Source: an uncultured Acetobacteraceae bacterium (lineage in GTDB: Bacteria > Pseudomonadota > Alphaproteobacteria > Acetobacterales > Acetobacteraceae). Taken from it: 6,082 bases of DNA. Under the pieces are notes generated by a model, which was not told the origin of the DNA, made no database searches, and saw only the letters and a list, made by a program, of their open reading frames with translations. A program made the position numbers and the translations under genes. How positions within the stretch are numbered: the first letter of the stretch is position 1; the number at the start of each line of letters is the position of its first letter. Shown piece after piece: positions 5,639 through 6,082 of the stretch. The stretch spans positions 1 to 6,082 of the forward strand of contig CALGVL010000081.1 in NCBI GenBank assembly GCA_937930165.1. The letters are read 5' to 3'.

Positions 5639-6082
5639 GGTGCGGCTCCCATGCCAAGCTCTTGCAGGGCCTGGGCAGCGAGGTGGCGGAAGCGCTCGCC
5701 GGTCATGCCCCAGGGGAAATTCTCATAATGCAGGCGGCCCGGATGTGGCGGCCGGGCGAAATCGTGGCATGCTGCCGGGCGCAGGCTTTCGGCATCCGTC
5801 GGGAAGGGGGCCAGGACCTCCCGCTGTGTGGCGAAGCAGCCGATCATCCGCCGCTTCAGCGCGCGCGCCTGCAGGGAGAGGGTGATCGCCACCGGATCGC
5901 AGCCCTTCGCTGGGAGGAAGCAGCTGAGCACCACGCCCTCCGGCCCCGCATGGTAGCAGGTCATCTCCAGGAGAAGCGGGCGCGGCGGCCCGAGCAGGCG
6001 CAGCGCGGCATGCACGGCGAAAGCCGCCGCGTCATGGTCGGGATGGCCGCCTTCATAGGCATGGGTGACGAGGATGGCGGGG
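5635..6082 (-). CDS. PIG-L/LmbE-family deacetylase, N-terminus cut by window edge
   Basis: Partial gene: the last 148 codons and the stop are visible and the start lies beyond base 6082. Near the visible N-terminal end is THAYEGGHPDHDAAAFAVHA (visible residues 6-25). The GHPDH core is the C-terminal catalytic and zinc-binding motif of the PIG-L/LmbE family, with the second His the expected metal ligand by analogy with MshB. The family's N-terminal HPDD/E zinc motif must lie outside the window. Known members remove N-acetyl groups from GlcNAc-containing glycoconjugates or small glycosides (PIG-L, MshB, BshB). The substrate here is unknown, and no signal peptide can be assessed. The frame reads in-phase from the window edge to TGA at 5637-5635, and that stop overlaps the next gene by four bases (CTGA). 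The neighbouring GT4 enzyme may make the substrate. The family call is firm; the specific reaction is inference. Confidence 0.92.
   Translation of the reverse strand, partial: PAILVTHAYEGGHPDHDAAAFAVHAALRLLGPPRPLLLEMTCYHAGPEGVVLSCFLPAKGCDPVAITLSLQARALKRRMIGCFATQREVLAPFPTDAESLRPAACHDFARPPHPGRLHYENFPWGMTGERFRHLAAQALQELGMGAAP
5646..5650 (-). promoter_or_regulatory. Ribosome binding site deciding the CTG start of the glycosyltransferase
   Basis: Reading the minus strand, GGGAG ends seven bases before the CTG at 5638-5636, within the last codons of the deacetylase gene. The spacing is standard for Shine-Dalgarno pairing and supports CTG rather than the GTG 57 bases further on. The site sits beside the deacetylase stop, so ribosomes finishing that gene could also reinitiate here. 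Confidence 0.6.

Noticed and set aside
4385..5728. A 447-codon plus-strand frame opposite the glycosyltransferase, and similar plus-strand frames at 2816-3619 and 3682-4575.
   Set aside because: They are antisense shadows of genes with clear family motifs, caused by few stop codons in high-G+C DNA, with typical Arg/Gly/Gln/His-rich translations.

Overview
The window is very G+C-rich, with strong G/C preference at third codon positions. Every convincing gene lies on the minus strand, so transcription runs from high to low coordinates. Codon usage, the packed gene order and the protein families suggest an alphaproteobacterium, perhaps Acetobacteraceae (Roseomonas-like). That assignment is inference, because no taxonomic marker is present. 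No tRNA, rRNA, insertion sequence, CRISPR array or phage gene was seen.

Region A (6082 down to 1490) is a tight five-gene run, probably one operon whose promoter lies outside the window. In order it holds: a PIG-L/LmbE-family deacetylase whose N-terminus is cut by the window edge; a GT4-type glycosyltransferase that appears to start at CTG in a CTGA overlap; a CelD/FemAB-like GNAT acyltransferase; phosphopentomutase DeoB; and a class I SAM-dependent methyltransferase with an uncharacterised helical N-terminal region. Junctions are overlaps of 4, 17 and 1 bases and a gap of 12 bases, so translational coupling is likely. Deacetylase, glycosyltransferase, acyltransferase and methyltransferase together suggest assembly and decoration of an amino-sugar-containing glycoside or surface glycan. 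The product cannot be named. DeoB is the odd member, being normally a nucleoside-salvage enzyme.

Region B (1489 to 1245) is a 245-base spacer with no convincing gene or promoter.

Region C (1244 to 62) looks like a small stress or cell-envelope group. It holds a 94-residue, extremely hydrophilic Gly/Ser/His/Glu-rich protein (hydrophilin-like), a 66-codon reading frame in the same frame just after its TAG stop, and a DUF1269 glycine-rich membrane protein. The 66-codon frame has strongly coding-like third positions but no recognised family.

The main points for follow-up are the CTG start, the gene set as a possible uncharacterised glycoside pathway with an embedded deoB, the serine at the usual threonine nucleophile position of DeoB, and the in-frame stop separating two coding-like segments in Region C.
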